A DNA stretch of 64,000 nt, from positions 186,001 through 250,000 of the forward strand of contig NZ_NJAK01000001.1 in assembly GCF_002632755.1 (NCBI RefSeq), written 5' to 3'. Under the pieces are notes generated by a model. The model had not been told where the DNA came from, did not search any database, and worked only from the letters and a program-made list of their open reading frames with translations. The DNA comes from Xenorhabdus ishibashii. GTDB taxonomy: Bacteria; Pseudomonadota; Gammaproteobacteria; Enterobacterales; Enterobacteriaceae. Every line of letters begins with the position of its first letter. Position 1 is the first letter of the stretch. This document shows, piece by piece, positions 1-8,305 of this stretch. The translations under genes were made by a program, and so were the position numbers.

Positions 1-288
1 TGTACTCCGGTTTCGGTTGCCGTAGATGAATTGACCGATAAGCTTGTATCATCTGCAAATAATGCTTTAAAAAACCCAGGTAAAGCAAACGAGTATGATA
101 AAGAAATAATTCTGTTTGTTAAGATTGCTTCTGTAGCGACAGAAGATTTTAAAACATGTGGCACCATTGATCAGAAATGTTTATTTTCTGCTATCTCTAA
201 ATACGGCGAAGATAATTTGAAAAATAACGAAGAGATTAAGGCAGTGATGAAAAAATTAGGAGTAGATCCCGCTACACTAGAAATATAA
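1..288 (+). CDS. Hypothetical protein, 3' end only
   Basis: The reading frame is open from the first base of the window, so this is the C-terminal 95 residues of a longer protein whose start lies upstream. The visible part is hydrophilic and probably helical, with one cysteine at the window edge and two further on, in the contexts KTCGT and QKCLF. I see no transmembrane segment and no family motif. A strong intrinsic terminator follows at once, which supports a real gene end. I do not recognise the protein. The TTG inside the frame at position 31 is probably internal, because the frame continues upstream of it. Confidence 0.5.
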   Translation, partial: CTPVSVAVDELTDKLVSSANNALKNPGKANEYDKEIILFVKIASVATEDFKTCGTIDQKCLFSAISKYGEDNLKNNEEIKAVMKKLGVDPATLEI

Positions 289-291
289 TCC

Positions 292-312
292 AGCCCCGAA
301 AGGGGCTTTTCC
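292..312 (+). terminator. Intrinsic terminator after the first gene
   Basis: The 6-bp stem AGCCCC/GGGGCT closes a GAAA loop and runs into a T-run. It starts four bases after the stop codon of the truncated first gene. Confidence 0.8.
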
Positions 313-385
313 CCTTCTAAACTTTGCTCACATTTTGTGTTTCCCGTAAGTAAAATACCCCCAAAATTTCAGATATACCATTACG

Positions 386-550
386 ATGGAAGTCTACGCT
401 CAGCGCGAGACCTTTACAGAAGGAATGGAGATACCTAATGATATCGTGTGATCCACGCTAGTTGTTGTTGAGAATGGTAAGGTTACGAGAATTATCAATA
501 AACCCGACGACAAACTGATTGATGGAGATAACAAATCAGCCCCTGAATAA
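386..550 (+). pseudogene. Small phage-like ORF interrupted by an in-frame TGA
   Basis: From the ATG at 386 the frame codes for about 21 residues (MEVYAQRETFTEG...), meets TGA at 449-451, and then continues in the same frame for 32 more residues (including KVTRIINKPDD) to TAA at 548-550. Both halves are hydrophilic and read like one small phage-type protein. A TGG-to-TGA change of a tryptophan codon would explain the break. Family assignment is an impression only. The end of the frame overlaps the terminator hairpin at 538-559. It could equally be non-coding, as no convincing ribosome binding site was seen. Confidence 0.4.
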
Positions 551-570
551 TCAGAGGCTTTTTATTTTAT
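538..570. terminator. Terminator between the broken ORF and putP
   Basis: The arms AGCCCCTGA and TCAGAGGCT form a 9-bp stem with one mismatch and a 4-base loop, followed on the plus strand by a T-rich run. It lies just beyond the putP stop codon, so it could also end putP transcripts coming from the other side, although the minus strand lacks an equally good T-tract. Confidence 0.65.
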
Positions 571-573
571 TGA

Positions 574-2058
574 CTATTTCGTCTTATAGTGCGCTTCTGC
601 TTCAAGAAAACGCTGTTGTGTCGCTTGACTTGGCGCTTTTCCTAGCAAACTCACCACGATAATAGCAATCGTCGCAAAGATAAAGCCTGGAATGATTTCA
701 TACAAGGAAAACCAGTGGTATTCCATCCAAACCAGCACTGTGATAGCGCCCACCAGCATACCCGCCAATGCACCATTACGAGTCATACGTTTCCAAAGTA
801 CCGAGATCAAAACTACAGGGCCAAATGCTGCACCAAATCCGGCCCAAGCATTACTAACTAATGCCAGTACCTTATTGTTCGGATTAGTTGCAATCACAAT
901 GGCAATGATAGCTACCAACAAAACCATCATACGACCAACCCATACCAATTCTTTCTGGCTAGCTTTGGTACGTATAAATGCTTTATAGAGATCTTCTGTC
1001 AGTGCGCTGGAGCAAACCAGCAACTGGCAACTCAATGTACTCATAACCGCAGCCAGTACCGCAGACAGTAATATTCCCGTGATCCATGGGTTAAACAAGA
1101 GCACACCTAATTCTATAAAGATACGTTCACGGTTTTGCAATACCGCCCCTGCCTGCTCAGGATATATTTCAAAATATGAGATACCAAAGAAGCCAACAGC
1201 CACAGTACCTGCAAGACACAGTAACATCCACGTCATACTGATGCGACGGGCTTTATGAATAGTCTGGTGAGAGTCTGCCGCCATGAAGCGAGCGAGAATG
1301 TGCGGCTGACCAAAATAGCCCAATCCCCATCCCAACAAAGAAATAATGGCAATAATATTCAGATTTTTAAACATATCTAAATAAGCCGGATTTTTTGCTT
1401 CAATAATAGTGATGGCGGAGCCAACGCCTCCCACTTTGAACAAAACCAGCACAGGAACCAAAATCAAAGCAAAAATCATCAAAGTTGCCTGAACTGTATC
1501 CGTCCAACTCACCGCCAAAAAACCACCGAGGAAGGTATAGGCAATCGTTGCCAATGCACCTAACCAGATAGCCTTTTCATAACTGATACCGAACGTGTTT
1601 TCAAATAACAGCCCACCAGCCACAACACCCGATGCACAGTAAATAGTAAAGAAAATCAAGATAACCAATGCAGAGATAATACGCAGGATTTTGCTTTTAT
1701 CTTCAAAGCGATGAGTGAAATAGTCTGGTAACGTCAATGCGTTATTACTCACTTCAGTATGAACGCGTAATCTACCTGCAATCCAGCGCCAGTTCAGGTA
1801 TGCCCCCAGCAGTAGACCTAATGCGATCCAACCTTCTGAAATTCCAGAGAAAAAAATAGCCCCCGGCAGCCCCATCAATAACCAGCCACTCATATCAGAA
1901 GCGCCAGCAGATAATGCTGTTACCACACTACCTAATCGCCTGCCCCCCAAGATGTAATCATCAAAATTTTTGGTAGAACGATAAGCCATAAAACCTATCA
2001 GCAGCATCCCTGCGATATAGATAATGAAGGTAATGAGCATTGGTGAATTTACTGTCAT
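574..2058 (-). CDS. putP: Sodium/proline symporter PutP
   Basis: Inner-membrane Na+/L-proline symporter of the SSS family, which brings in proline for catabolism by the divergently encoded PutA. The 494-residue product has the dozen or so hydrophobic segments expected and follows E. coli PutP (502 aa) closely. The conserved STKNFDDYILGGR, the GASDMSGW segment with the Na+-site aspartate, and the helix with AVMSTLSCQ carrying Na+-site hydroxyls are all visible. The start is the ATG at 2056-2058, with a GGAGAAG ribosome binding site upstream. It shares a 517-bp control region with putA that contains PutA operator motifs, so repression by PutA in the absence of proline is likely. Confidence 0.96.
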   Translation of the reverse strand: MTVNSPMLITFIIYIAGMLLIGFMAYRSTKNFDDYILGGRRLGSVVTALSAGASDMSGWLLMGLPGAIFFSGISEGWIALGLLLGAYLNWRWIAGRLRVHTEVSNNALTLPDYFTHRFEDKSKILRIISALVILIFFTIYCASGVVAGGLLFENTFGISYEKAIWLGALATIAYTFLGGFLAVSWTDTVQATLMIFALILVPVLVLFKVGGVGSAITIIEAKNPAYLDMFKNLNIIAIISLLGWGLGYFGQPHILARFMAADSHQTIHKARRISMTWMLLCLAGTVAVGFFGISYFEIYPEQAGAVLQNRERIFIELGVLLFNPWITGILLSAVLAAVMSTLSCQLLVCSSALTEDLYKAFIRTKASQKELVWVGRMMVLLVAIIAIVIATNPNNKVLALVSNAWAGFGAAFGPVVLISVLWKRMTRNGALAGMLVGAITVLVWMEYHWFSLYEIIPGFIFATIAIIVVSLLGKAPSQATQQRFLEAEAHYKTK

Positions 2059-2174
2059 GCAGGTTCTTCTCCATAGTGTTTTTATAAATTATGTATCTGC
2101 AAATGTGTTATTTGTGTAAATAATGTCATCTGTGCGTGCAGTACTTCCAAGTGATACTTCGCTTTTTATCAGGC

Positions 2175-2190
2175 TGCAATAACAGTTGCA
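2175..2190. promoter_or_regulatory. PutA operator motif, putP side
   Basis: GTTGCA is present at 2185-2190, with a near match, TGCAAT, in the opposite orientation at 2175-2180. GTTGCA is the known recognition hexamer of the E. coli PutA RHH domain. The site lies about 130 bases upstream of the putP start. Confidence 0.6.
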
Positions 2191-2504
2191 CCTGAAGATG
2201 ACATTAGTTTTCATATGCACTATTTACACTTGTAATTATTTTAAAATTACATTCTATCCTAGTTTAGCTAAAACATTTTTAACAACAAATTAACTGTATT
2301 TTTATAAAAAACGCTTGCTAAATCACATTTATCACTCCAAAAGTTGTACCTAAAATTAAATAACTGGTTATACCTAAAATTTACACAATTAAGATAAAAT
2401 TAATAAATATCAATATGATAAATAAAAATCAATAATAAAATTATCTAAAAAGAGAACAAAAACAAGATTAATTTCACAAATTTAGAATGACCACCCTTAA
2501 CAAA

Positions 2505-2544
2505 GTTGCACAAAGTTGCAACATGGAAGATATTGTTATGCAAC
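2505..2544. promoter_or_regulatory. PutA operator cluster, putA side
   Basis: Two GTTGCA hexamers lie at 2505-2510 and 2515-2520, spaced one helical turn apart, and an inverted copy TGCAAC is at 2539-2544. They end about 30 bases before the putA start. This is what autoregulation of putA by its own RHH domain predicts. Confidence 0.75.
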
Positions 2545-2575
2545 TTGTTTTAGTCTTGCCTATTAAGGAGTGAAA

Positions 2576-5500
2576 ATGGGTAGTACCACTATGGGTGTGA
2601 AGCTTGATGAAGCAACACGCAATCGAATTAAAGCCGCAGCACAACGAATTGAACGCACCCCACACTGGCTAATTAAGCAAGCCATTTTTAATTATCTTGA
2701 ACGTCTGGAAAACGAGGAAAAACTCCCAGAAATATCAGCGGATCAGGATAACAAAGAAGAATTGATTTCCGAAGTAGAATCACCGATTGAGGCGTCTTAT
2801 CAACCATTTCTGGATTTTGCCGAACATATTTTACCCCAATCGGTGAAACGTTCGGCAATTACTGCGGCCTATCGCCTCCCCGAAATCCAAGCGGTTCCTA
2901 TGCTGCTGCAACGCGCACAGCTATCTGAAGAACAAGCCAAGGCAACGCATCAGCTCGCTTATTCCATTGCCGAAAAGCTGCGTCAACAAAAACAGGGCAT
3001 TGGCCGATCAGGTTTGGTTCAGGGATTGTTGCAAGAGTTTTCACTTTCTTCGCAGGAAGGGGTAGCTTTGATGTGCCTCGCCGAAGCCCTGCTGCGTATC
3101 CCCGATAAAGCCACTCGTGATGCCTTGATCCGCGATAAGATCAGTAACGGCAACTGGCATTCCCATTTAGGCCAAAGCCCCTCCATGTTTGTCAACGCTG
3201 CAACATGGGGCTTATTGTTCACTGGCAAGCTGGTATCTACCCATAATGAAGCCAAGTTATCCAAATCCCTGAACCGTATTATCAACAAAAGTGGCGAGCC
3301 GTTGGTGCGCAAAGGTGTGGATATGGCAATGCGTTTGATGGGTGAGCAATTTGTGACGGGAGAAACCATCGCCCAAGCCCTTGCCAACGCTCGTAAACTG
3401 GAAGAAAAAGGCTTCCGCTATTCTTATGATATGCTCGGCGAAGCCGCATTAACCGAAGAAGATGCACAAGCCTATATGGTTTCCTATCAGCAGGCTATTC
3501 ACGCCATTGGCAAGGCATCAAATGGCCGTGGTATTTATGAAGGGCCAGGGATTTCTATTAAACTTTCTGCCCTGCATCCACGTTATAGCCGTGCCCAATA
3601 TGAACGTGTTATTGAGGAACTCTATCCTCGTTTGCTTTCCCTGACCTTACAGGCTCGTCAATACGATATCGCTATCAATATTGATGCAGAAGAAGCCGAT
3701 CGTCTGGAAATTTCCCTCGATTTGCTGGAAAAATTGTGTTTCGAACCAAAACTGGAAGGCTGGAACGGTATTGGTTTTGTCATTCAGGCTTACCAAAAAC
3801 GTTGTCCTTTTGTCATCGATAGCATTATTGATTTGGCACAACGCAGCCGTCACAGGTTGATGATCCGTCTGGTGAAAGGGGCTTACTGGGATAGTGAAAT
3901 TAAACGTGCCCAAATCGATGGCTTGGAAGGCTATCCGGTGTATACCCGCAAGGTCTATACCGATGTTTCTTACCTTGCCTGTGCCCGCAAGCTGCTCTCC
4001 GTCCCTAATTTGATCTACCCGCAATTTGCTACCCACAACGCCCATACTTTATCCGCCATTTATCATCTGGCGGGGCAAAACTATTATCCGGGGCAATATG
4101 AATTCCAGTGTTTGCATGGCATGGGGGAGCCGCTCTATGAACAAGTCGTCGGCAAGATTTCAGAAGGTAAACTCAATCGTCCGTGCCGTATTTACGCACC
4201 GGTAGGCACACACGAAACACTACTGGCCTATCTGGTGCGCCGTTTGCTGGAAAATGGAGCCAATACTTCATTTGTCAATCGTATTGCAGATACCTCACTA
4301 CCGATTGATGAATTGGTTGCTGATCCGGTAAAAATTGTACAGGAATTGGCTCAAACCGAAGGGCAAATCGGCCTGCCCCATCCTAAAATCCCTCTGCCCC
4401 GTGATTTATACGGCAAAAACCGTGTCAATTCATCAGGGTTGGATCTCGCCAATGAACATCGTTTAGCTTCTCTTTCCAGCGCCCTGCTCAGTTCTTCAAT
4501 GGAAACGTGGCACAGCGAACCGTTATTAGGTGGCGATTACCAACCGACAGGAGAACTGCCGGCGCTTAAGCCTGTGAACAATCCCGCCAGAAACTCCGAT
4601 ATCGTGGGTTATGTGCGCGAAGCTACTGAACAGGAAGTTAGCTATGCGCTGGATGTGGCTACCGATGCCGGCACAATTTGGTTTTCCACTCCCCCTTCAG
4701 AACGTGCCGCAATTTTAGTGCGTGCAGCGGAGTTGATGGAAAACAATCTGCAATCCTTGCTCGGCATTCTGGTTCGTGAAGCGGGTAAAACATTCAACAA
4801 TGCGATTGCCGAAGTACGCGAAGCGGTGGATTTTCTCCACTATTATGCAAGTCAGGTTCGCCAGGATTTCGCCAATGATACCCACCGCCCACTAGGACCT
4901 GTGGTGTGTATCAGCCCGTGGAACTTCCCGCTGGCAATTTTCACCGGCCAAATCGCGGCTGCATTGGCAGCAGGTAATAGTGTTCTGGCAAAACCCGCAG
5001 AGCAGACACCACTTATTGCTGCCGTTACGGTAAAAATATTGCATCAGGCAGGTATTCCTCGCGATGCACTGCAATTATTGCCCGGACAAGGAGAAACAGT
5101 AGGTGCACTGCTGGTCGGTGATGAGCGTGTACGCGGTGTCATGTTTACCGGCTCTACCGCAGTCGCCAGTTTGTTGCAGCGCAATATTGCTGGCCGCCTT
5201 GATGCACAAGGGCGCCCGACACCGTTGATCGCAGAAACCGGTGGCCTGAATGCCATGATCATTGATTCCTCCGCACTAACCGAACAAGTTGTTACCGATG
5301 TCATCGCTTCCGCTTTTGACAGTGCCGGACAACGCTGTTCTGCCCTGCGTATCCTGTGTATTCAGGAAGATGTGGCTGAAAGAACTATCACTATGCTGAA
5401 AGGGGCGATGGCTGAATGCCGGATGGGGAATACTGAGCGATTATCCACAGATATTGGCCCCGTCATTGATGCAGAAGCGAAAGCGGGTATCGAGCGTCAT

Positions 5501-6556
5501 ATCCAAACCATGCGTACCAAAGGCCGGACAATTTATCAGGCGGCATATGAAAATACCACAGATAACCAGGAGTGGACACAAGGCACTTTCGTTAAACCAA
5601 CGCTGATTGAACTGGAAAGTTTCGATGAATTGAAGAAAGAAATTTTCGGGCCAGTCCTGCATGTCGTCCGTTTTAAACGTAGTGAGTTAGATAATCTGCT
5701 GGATCAGATCAACGCTACCGGTTATGGCTTAACATTGGGCGTCCATACCCGTATTGATGAGACCATCGCTCAGGTCACAAGCAAAGCGAAAGTCGGCAAC
5801 ATATATGTCAACCGCAATATGGTGGGTGCAGTCGTCGGCGTGCAGCCGTTTGGTGGTGAAGGCTTGTCAGGTACAGGACCAAAAGCCGGTGGGCCACTGT
5901 ATCTGTATCGTTTGCTGTCACAGCGCCCTCTCAATGCTGCCAGCCAAACTCTGGAACGGCAGGATACAGAATATGAGCTTGATGCCAAAGCCCGTGTTGA
6001 CCTGCACTCGCCGCTCTACAAACTGGCAAATTGGGCAACCGAGCAGAATAATGAAGGATTGAATCAGGTAATTCAGGAATACAGTTTACTGGCACAAGGC
6101 GGAACAATACGCCTGTTACCAGGGCCAACTGGAGAGCGCAATACTTATGCCTTACTGCCGCGCGGTCATGTTCTTTGCCTTGCAGACAACGAACAAGACA
6201 CATTGGTGCAATTAGCCGCGGTGCTTTCTGTCGGTTGTCAGGCAATTTGGGAGAAAGACGAACTGCATCAAGGGTTACATCGTCAGTTACCTAATGAGGT
6301 TCGCCAGCATATTTATTGGATCAATGATTGGCAGAATGAAGAAACAGCGATGGAAGCGGTTATTTATCATGGTGATTGTGACCAATTACGCCATGTATGT
6401 GAAGTGATTGCCCAACGTAAAGGGCCGATTATTTCCGTACAGGGTTTTGCCCGTGGTGAAACCAATTTACTGCTAGAACGCTTACTGCATGAGCGTTCAT
6501 TAAGTGTTAATACGGCGGCAGCAGGCGGTAATGCCAGCCTGATGACCATTGGTTAA
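2576..6556 (+). CDS. putA: Trifunctional proline utilisation protein PutA
   Basis: Oxidises proline to glutamate in two steps on one chain and represses the put genes when proline is absent. Residues 1 to about 47 are the ribbon-helix-helix DNA-binding domain (MGVKLDEATRNRI, TPHWLIKQAIF). The FAD-dependent proline dehydrogenase barrel follows (about 260-610), then the NAD-dependent P5C dehydrogenase (about 650-1130) with Glu887 in AETGG and catalytic Cys921 in GQRCSAL, and the C-terminal tunnel-lid domain. Length (1326 aa) matches E. coli PutA (1320 aa). I chose ATG 2576 over the in-frame GTG at 2570 because AAGGAG at 2565-2570 then sits 5 bases upstream and the N-terminus matches E. coli. 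Confidence 0.97.
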   Translation: MGSTTMGVKLDEATRNRIKAAAQRIERTPHWLIKQAIFNYLERLENEEKLPEISADQDNKEELISEVESPIEASYQPFLDFAEHILPQSVKRSAITAAYRLPEIQAVPMLLQRAQLSEEQAKATHQLAYSIAEKLRQQKQGIGRSGLVQGLLQEFSLSSQEGVALMCLAEALLRIPDKATRDALIRDKISNGNWHSHLGQSPSMFVNAATWGLLFTGKLVSTHNEAKLSKSLNRIINKSGEPLVRKGVDMAMRLMGEQFVTGETIAQALANARKLEEKGFRYSYDMLGEAALTEEDAQAYMVSYQQAIHAIGKASNGRGIYEGPGISIKLSALHPRYSRAQYERVIEELYPRLLSLTLQARQYDIAINIDAEEADRLEISLDLLEKLCFEPKLEGWNGIGFVIQAYQKRCPFVIDSIIDLAQRSRHRLMIRLVKGAYWDSEIKRAQIDGLEGYPVYTRKVYTDVSYLACARKLLSVPNLIYPQFATHNAHTLSAIYHLAGQNYYPGQYEFQCLHGMGEPLYEQVVGKISEGKLNRPCRIYAPVGTHETLLAYLVRRLLENGANTSFVNRIADTSLPIDELVADPVKIVQELAQTEGQIGLPHPKIPLPRDLYGKNRVNSSGLDLANEHRLASLSSALLSSSMETWHSEPLLGGDYQPTGELPALKPVNNPARNSDIVGYVREATEQEVSYALDVATDAGTIWFSTPPSERAAILVRAAELMENNLQSLLGILVREAGKTFNNAIAEVREAVDFLHYYASQVRQDFANDTHRPLGPVVCISPWNFPLAIFTGQIAAALAAGNSVLAKPAEQTPLIAAVTVKILHQAGIPRDALQLLPGQGETVGALLVGDERVRGVMFTGSTAVASLLQRNIAGRLDAQGRPTPLIAETGGLNAMIIDSSALTEQVVTDVIASAFDSAGQRCSALRILCIQEDVAERTITMLKGAMAECRMGNTERLSTDIGPVIDAEAKAGIERHIQTMRTKGRTIYQAAYENTTDNQEWTQGTFVKPTLIELESFDELKKEIFGPVLHVVRFKRSELDNLLDQINATGYGLTLGVHTRIDETIAQVTSKAKVGNIYVNRNMVGAVVGVQPFGGEGLSGTGPKAGGPLYLYRLLSQRPLNAASQTLERQDTEYELDAKARVDLHSPLYKLANWATEQNNEGLNQVIQEYSLLAQGGTIRLLPGPTGERNTYALLPRGHVLCLADNEQDTLVQLAAVLSVGCQAIWEKDELHQGLHRQLPNEVRQHIYWINDWQNEETAMEAVIYHGDCDQLRHVCEVIAQRKGPIISVQGFARGETNLLLERLLHERSLSVNTAAAGGNASLMTIG

Positions 6557-6663
6557 CATGAAACAGCGAATGTCATTTTTTGGTGCAAGTTATTTCTGAT
6601 AAAGCCATTTATTTAGTCATTAAAATAAGTGGCTAAATTAATCCGTTCAACGTAAATATACAT

Positions 6664-6696
6664 AGAGGGGAGTGCGTGATAATCGCATTCCCCTCT
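6664..6696. terminator. Hairpin between putA and fliZ
   Basis: The arms 6664-6676 and 6684-6696 (AGAGGGGAGTGCG paired with CGCATTCCCCTCT) form a 13-bp stem with one G-T pair and a 7-base loop. It lies between the convergent ends of putA and fliZ, so it probably acts in both directions, although neither side has a clear T-tract. Confidence 0.65.
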
Positions 6697-6739
6697 GGAA
6701 TCGTTTCAATTTAATAATATTACCTGTCGGTATAATTAA

Positions 6740-7255
6740 TCAATGACGACCATTCTGTTGCCAGCTCAGATATTGTTCATATTTACGCAGGGCAATATTA
6801 TAATTGCTAAAAGCAGATTGAGATAATTCCTCACTGAGCTTCTCCTGGATCTTTTCTGGCGTAAACTCACTGGTTGGATAATTACTTGAAGTCAGTAATT
6901 CATCCAAACGCCTTAAACGAACCACATACTCACGCACAGTACTATGACTCATCTCTGTTTGCTCAAACAGATATTGTTTAAATGACATAATGTCGAAATA
7001 ATCAGTCTGGCTATTGCAATAAATTTCACTACAAAAGCGGCACAGCGCCACAAATTTACCCTGCAACTCATTCCAGGTTTTGTCATCCACCAATTCAGTC
7101 ATCTCAGAAATAGCTTCCTTATTGATGACCTGACCGTTAAAAACCAGCGAAATACGGTCGAGGGTTTTATGACAGTGCAGACAATGAGTCTGGCTGTGTT
7201 TATAATCTTTGATATAACGGCTAAGAGGCCGTTTCTTTTGTGTTGTAATAGACAT
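6740..7255 (-). CDS. fliZ: Flagellar regulator FliZ
   Basis: DNA-binding regulator related to phage-integrase core-binding domains. In E. coli it binds sigma-S-type promoters as an antagonist and in Xenorhabdus it is known as a flagellar and virulence regulator. The product (171 aa) shows the family signature KKRPLSRYIKDYKHSQTHC, a second Cys pair in LCRFCSEIYC, and the conserved FKQYLFEQTEMS...TVREYVVRLRRL segment. The open frame extends upstream to a TTG at 7300, but ATG 7255 fits the E. coli N-terminus. Its ribosome binding site is weak, which may mean coupling to fliA, whose stop codon lies 53 bases upstream. FliAZ operon order is conserved. Confidence 0.93.
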   Translation of the reverse strand: MSITTQKKRPLSRYIKDYKHSQTHCLHCHKTLDRISLVFNGQVINKEAISEMTELVDDKTWNELQGKFVALCRFCSEIYCNSQTDYFDIMSFKQYLFEQTEMSHSTVREYVVRLRRLDELLTSSNYPTSEFTPEKIQEKLSEELSQSAFSNYNIALRKYEQYLSWQQNGRH

Positions 7256-7308
7256 AAGAGATAAAGCCCTGTGTATAGTCTTAACAAAAAAAACAAACAA
7301 GCAAAAAG

Positions 7309-8031
7309 TTACTTCTCTGGATTCAAACGCGCCCTCAACCTTTTTATCGCCTGGCTGTGAAGCTGGCTTACGCGGGATTCTCCCACATTAAGCACTGCGC
7401 CGATCTCTTTAAGATTCAGTTCTTCCTGATAGTACAACGTAAGAACCATCTTTTCCCGTTCAGGTAACGATTCTATGACCTCGATTACCCGCTGACGAAG
7501 ATCACCTTCCAGTAATTGTTGCAGGGGGTTTGCTTCATGCTCCTCCTCAATCACTGGCTCACAGCTTTCACCGTGAATTTCGTGCCATTCGTCATAAGAA
7601 AACAGTTGACTGTTATTCGTGTCTAACAGTATTTGCCGGTATTCTATCAGATTAATCTTTAATTCTTTAGCAACTTCCTGCTCACTGGCTGGACGGCCTA
7701 ACTCTTGCTCAAGTTTACGGATGGTCTGCGTGACTTCACGTGCGTTACGCCGCACACTACGCGGAGCCCAATCACGGCTCCTCAACTCATCCAACATTGC
7801 ACCTCTGATGCGCTGTACCGCATAGGTGGTAAAGGCGGTTCCCTGCATGGAATCAAACCGCTCCACCGCATTCAGTAAGCCTATGCCACCGGCCTGAAGC
7901 AAGTCATCGAGTTCTACGTTGGCAGGCAATCTGACCTGTAGCCTCAATGCTTCATGGCGAACTAGTGGTACATAGCGCTTCCAGAGGCTATTTTTGTCCA
8001 TCACGCCTTCGGCGGTATACAAATCGCTCAC
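7309..8031 (-). CDS. fliA: Flagellar sigma factor sigma-28 (FliA)
   Basis: Directs RNA polymerase to late flagellar promoters; held inactive by FlgM (encoded at 53096) until the hook-basal body is complete. The product has all four sigma-28 regions: region 2 with DDLLQAGGIGLLNAVERF and GTAFTTYAVQRIRGAMLDELRSRDW, region 3 with RPASEQEVA, and region 4 with ERLPEREKMVL-like sequence and LNLKEIGAVLNVGESRVSQ. The frame opens at a GTG at 8043, but GTG 8031 gives VSDLYTAEGVMDK, in line with E. coli, and has AAAGGTG 9 bases upstream. Its target sites are visible before fliC, fliD, flgK and flgM. Confidence 0.96.
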   Translation of the reverse strand: MSDLYTAEGVMDKNSLWKRYVPLVRHEALRLQVRLPANVELDDLLQAGGIGLLNAVERFDSMQGTAFTTYAVQRIRGAMLDELRSRDWAPRSVRRNAREVTQTIRKLEQELGRPASEQEVAKELKINLIEYRQILLDTNNSQLFSYDEWHEIHGESCEPVIEEEHEANPLQQLLEGDLRQRVIEVIESLPEREKMVLTLYYQEELNLKEIGAVLNVGESRVSQLHSQAIKRLRARLNPEK

Positions 8032-8218
8032 AACAACAGACACCTTTGGATAAGAGACTGGATACCATTATCCAATCCCCTAATCGGTCCAATCGTTGGA
8101 ACAATGAAGTAAAAGCACTTCTTTTTCACCTATGCGAAATTTTTGCTGTCCGCCCAAATGCATAATCAGTTTCAGGCTGTCCTTGACAATCTTGATAAAA
8201 ACACTAACTAAATACTAA

Positions 8219-8250
8219 AAAATAAGGATCGGCGCACCGATCCTTATTTT
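8219..8250. terminator. Intrinsic terminator of fliC
   Basis: Perfect 14-bp stem (AAAATAAGGATCGG with CCGATCCTTATTTT) around a 4-base loop, with the T-rich arm serving as the U-tract on either strand. It lies about 55 bases beyond the fliC stop codon and upstream of fliA, so it insulates fliA from fliC read-through. Confidence 0.9.
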
Positions 8251-8305
8251 ATAAGCGTCGTTTATGCAGGTTGCCCTGCATAATTGCCTAACTGGTAAAT
8301 AAAAA

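Larger units (their letters stand above)
2059..2575. promoter_or_regulatory. putP-putA divergent control region
   Basis: This AT-rich stretch separates two divergent start codons and has no gene of its own. It carries PutA-type hexamers near both ends, annotated separately. The middle (about 2200-2460) is very AT-rich with many A/T tracts, as in curved promoter DNA, but I could not pick out confident -35/-10 boxes. In E. coli the equivalent region is bound by the PutA ribbon-helix-helix domain, which represses both genes. Confidence 0.75.

Noticed and set aside
8080..8110. ACCGATTA and a TCCAA-TCG-TTGGA palindrome upstream of fliA, considered as a sigma-28 site
   Set aside because: No TAAA-like box at the right distance on the minus strand; the -10 match is partial.
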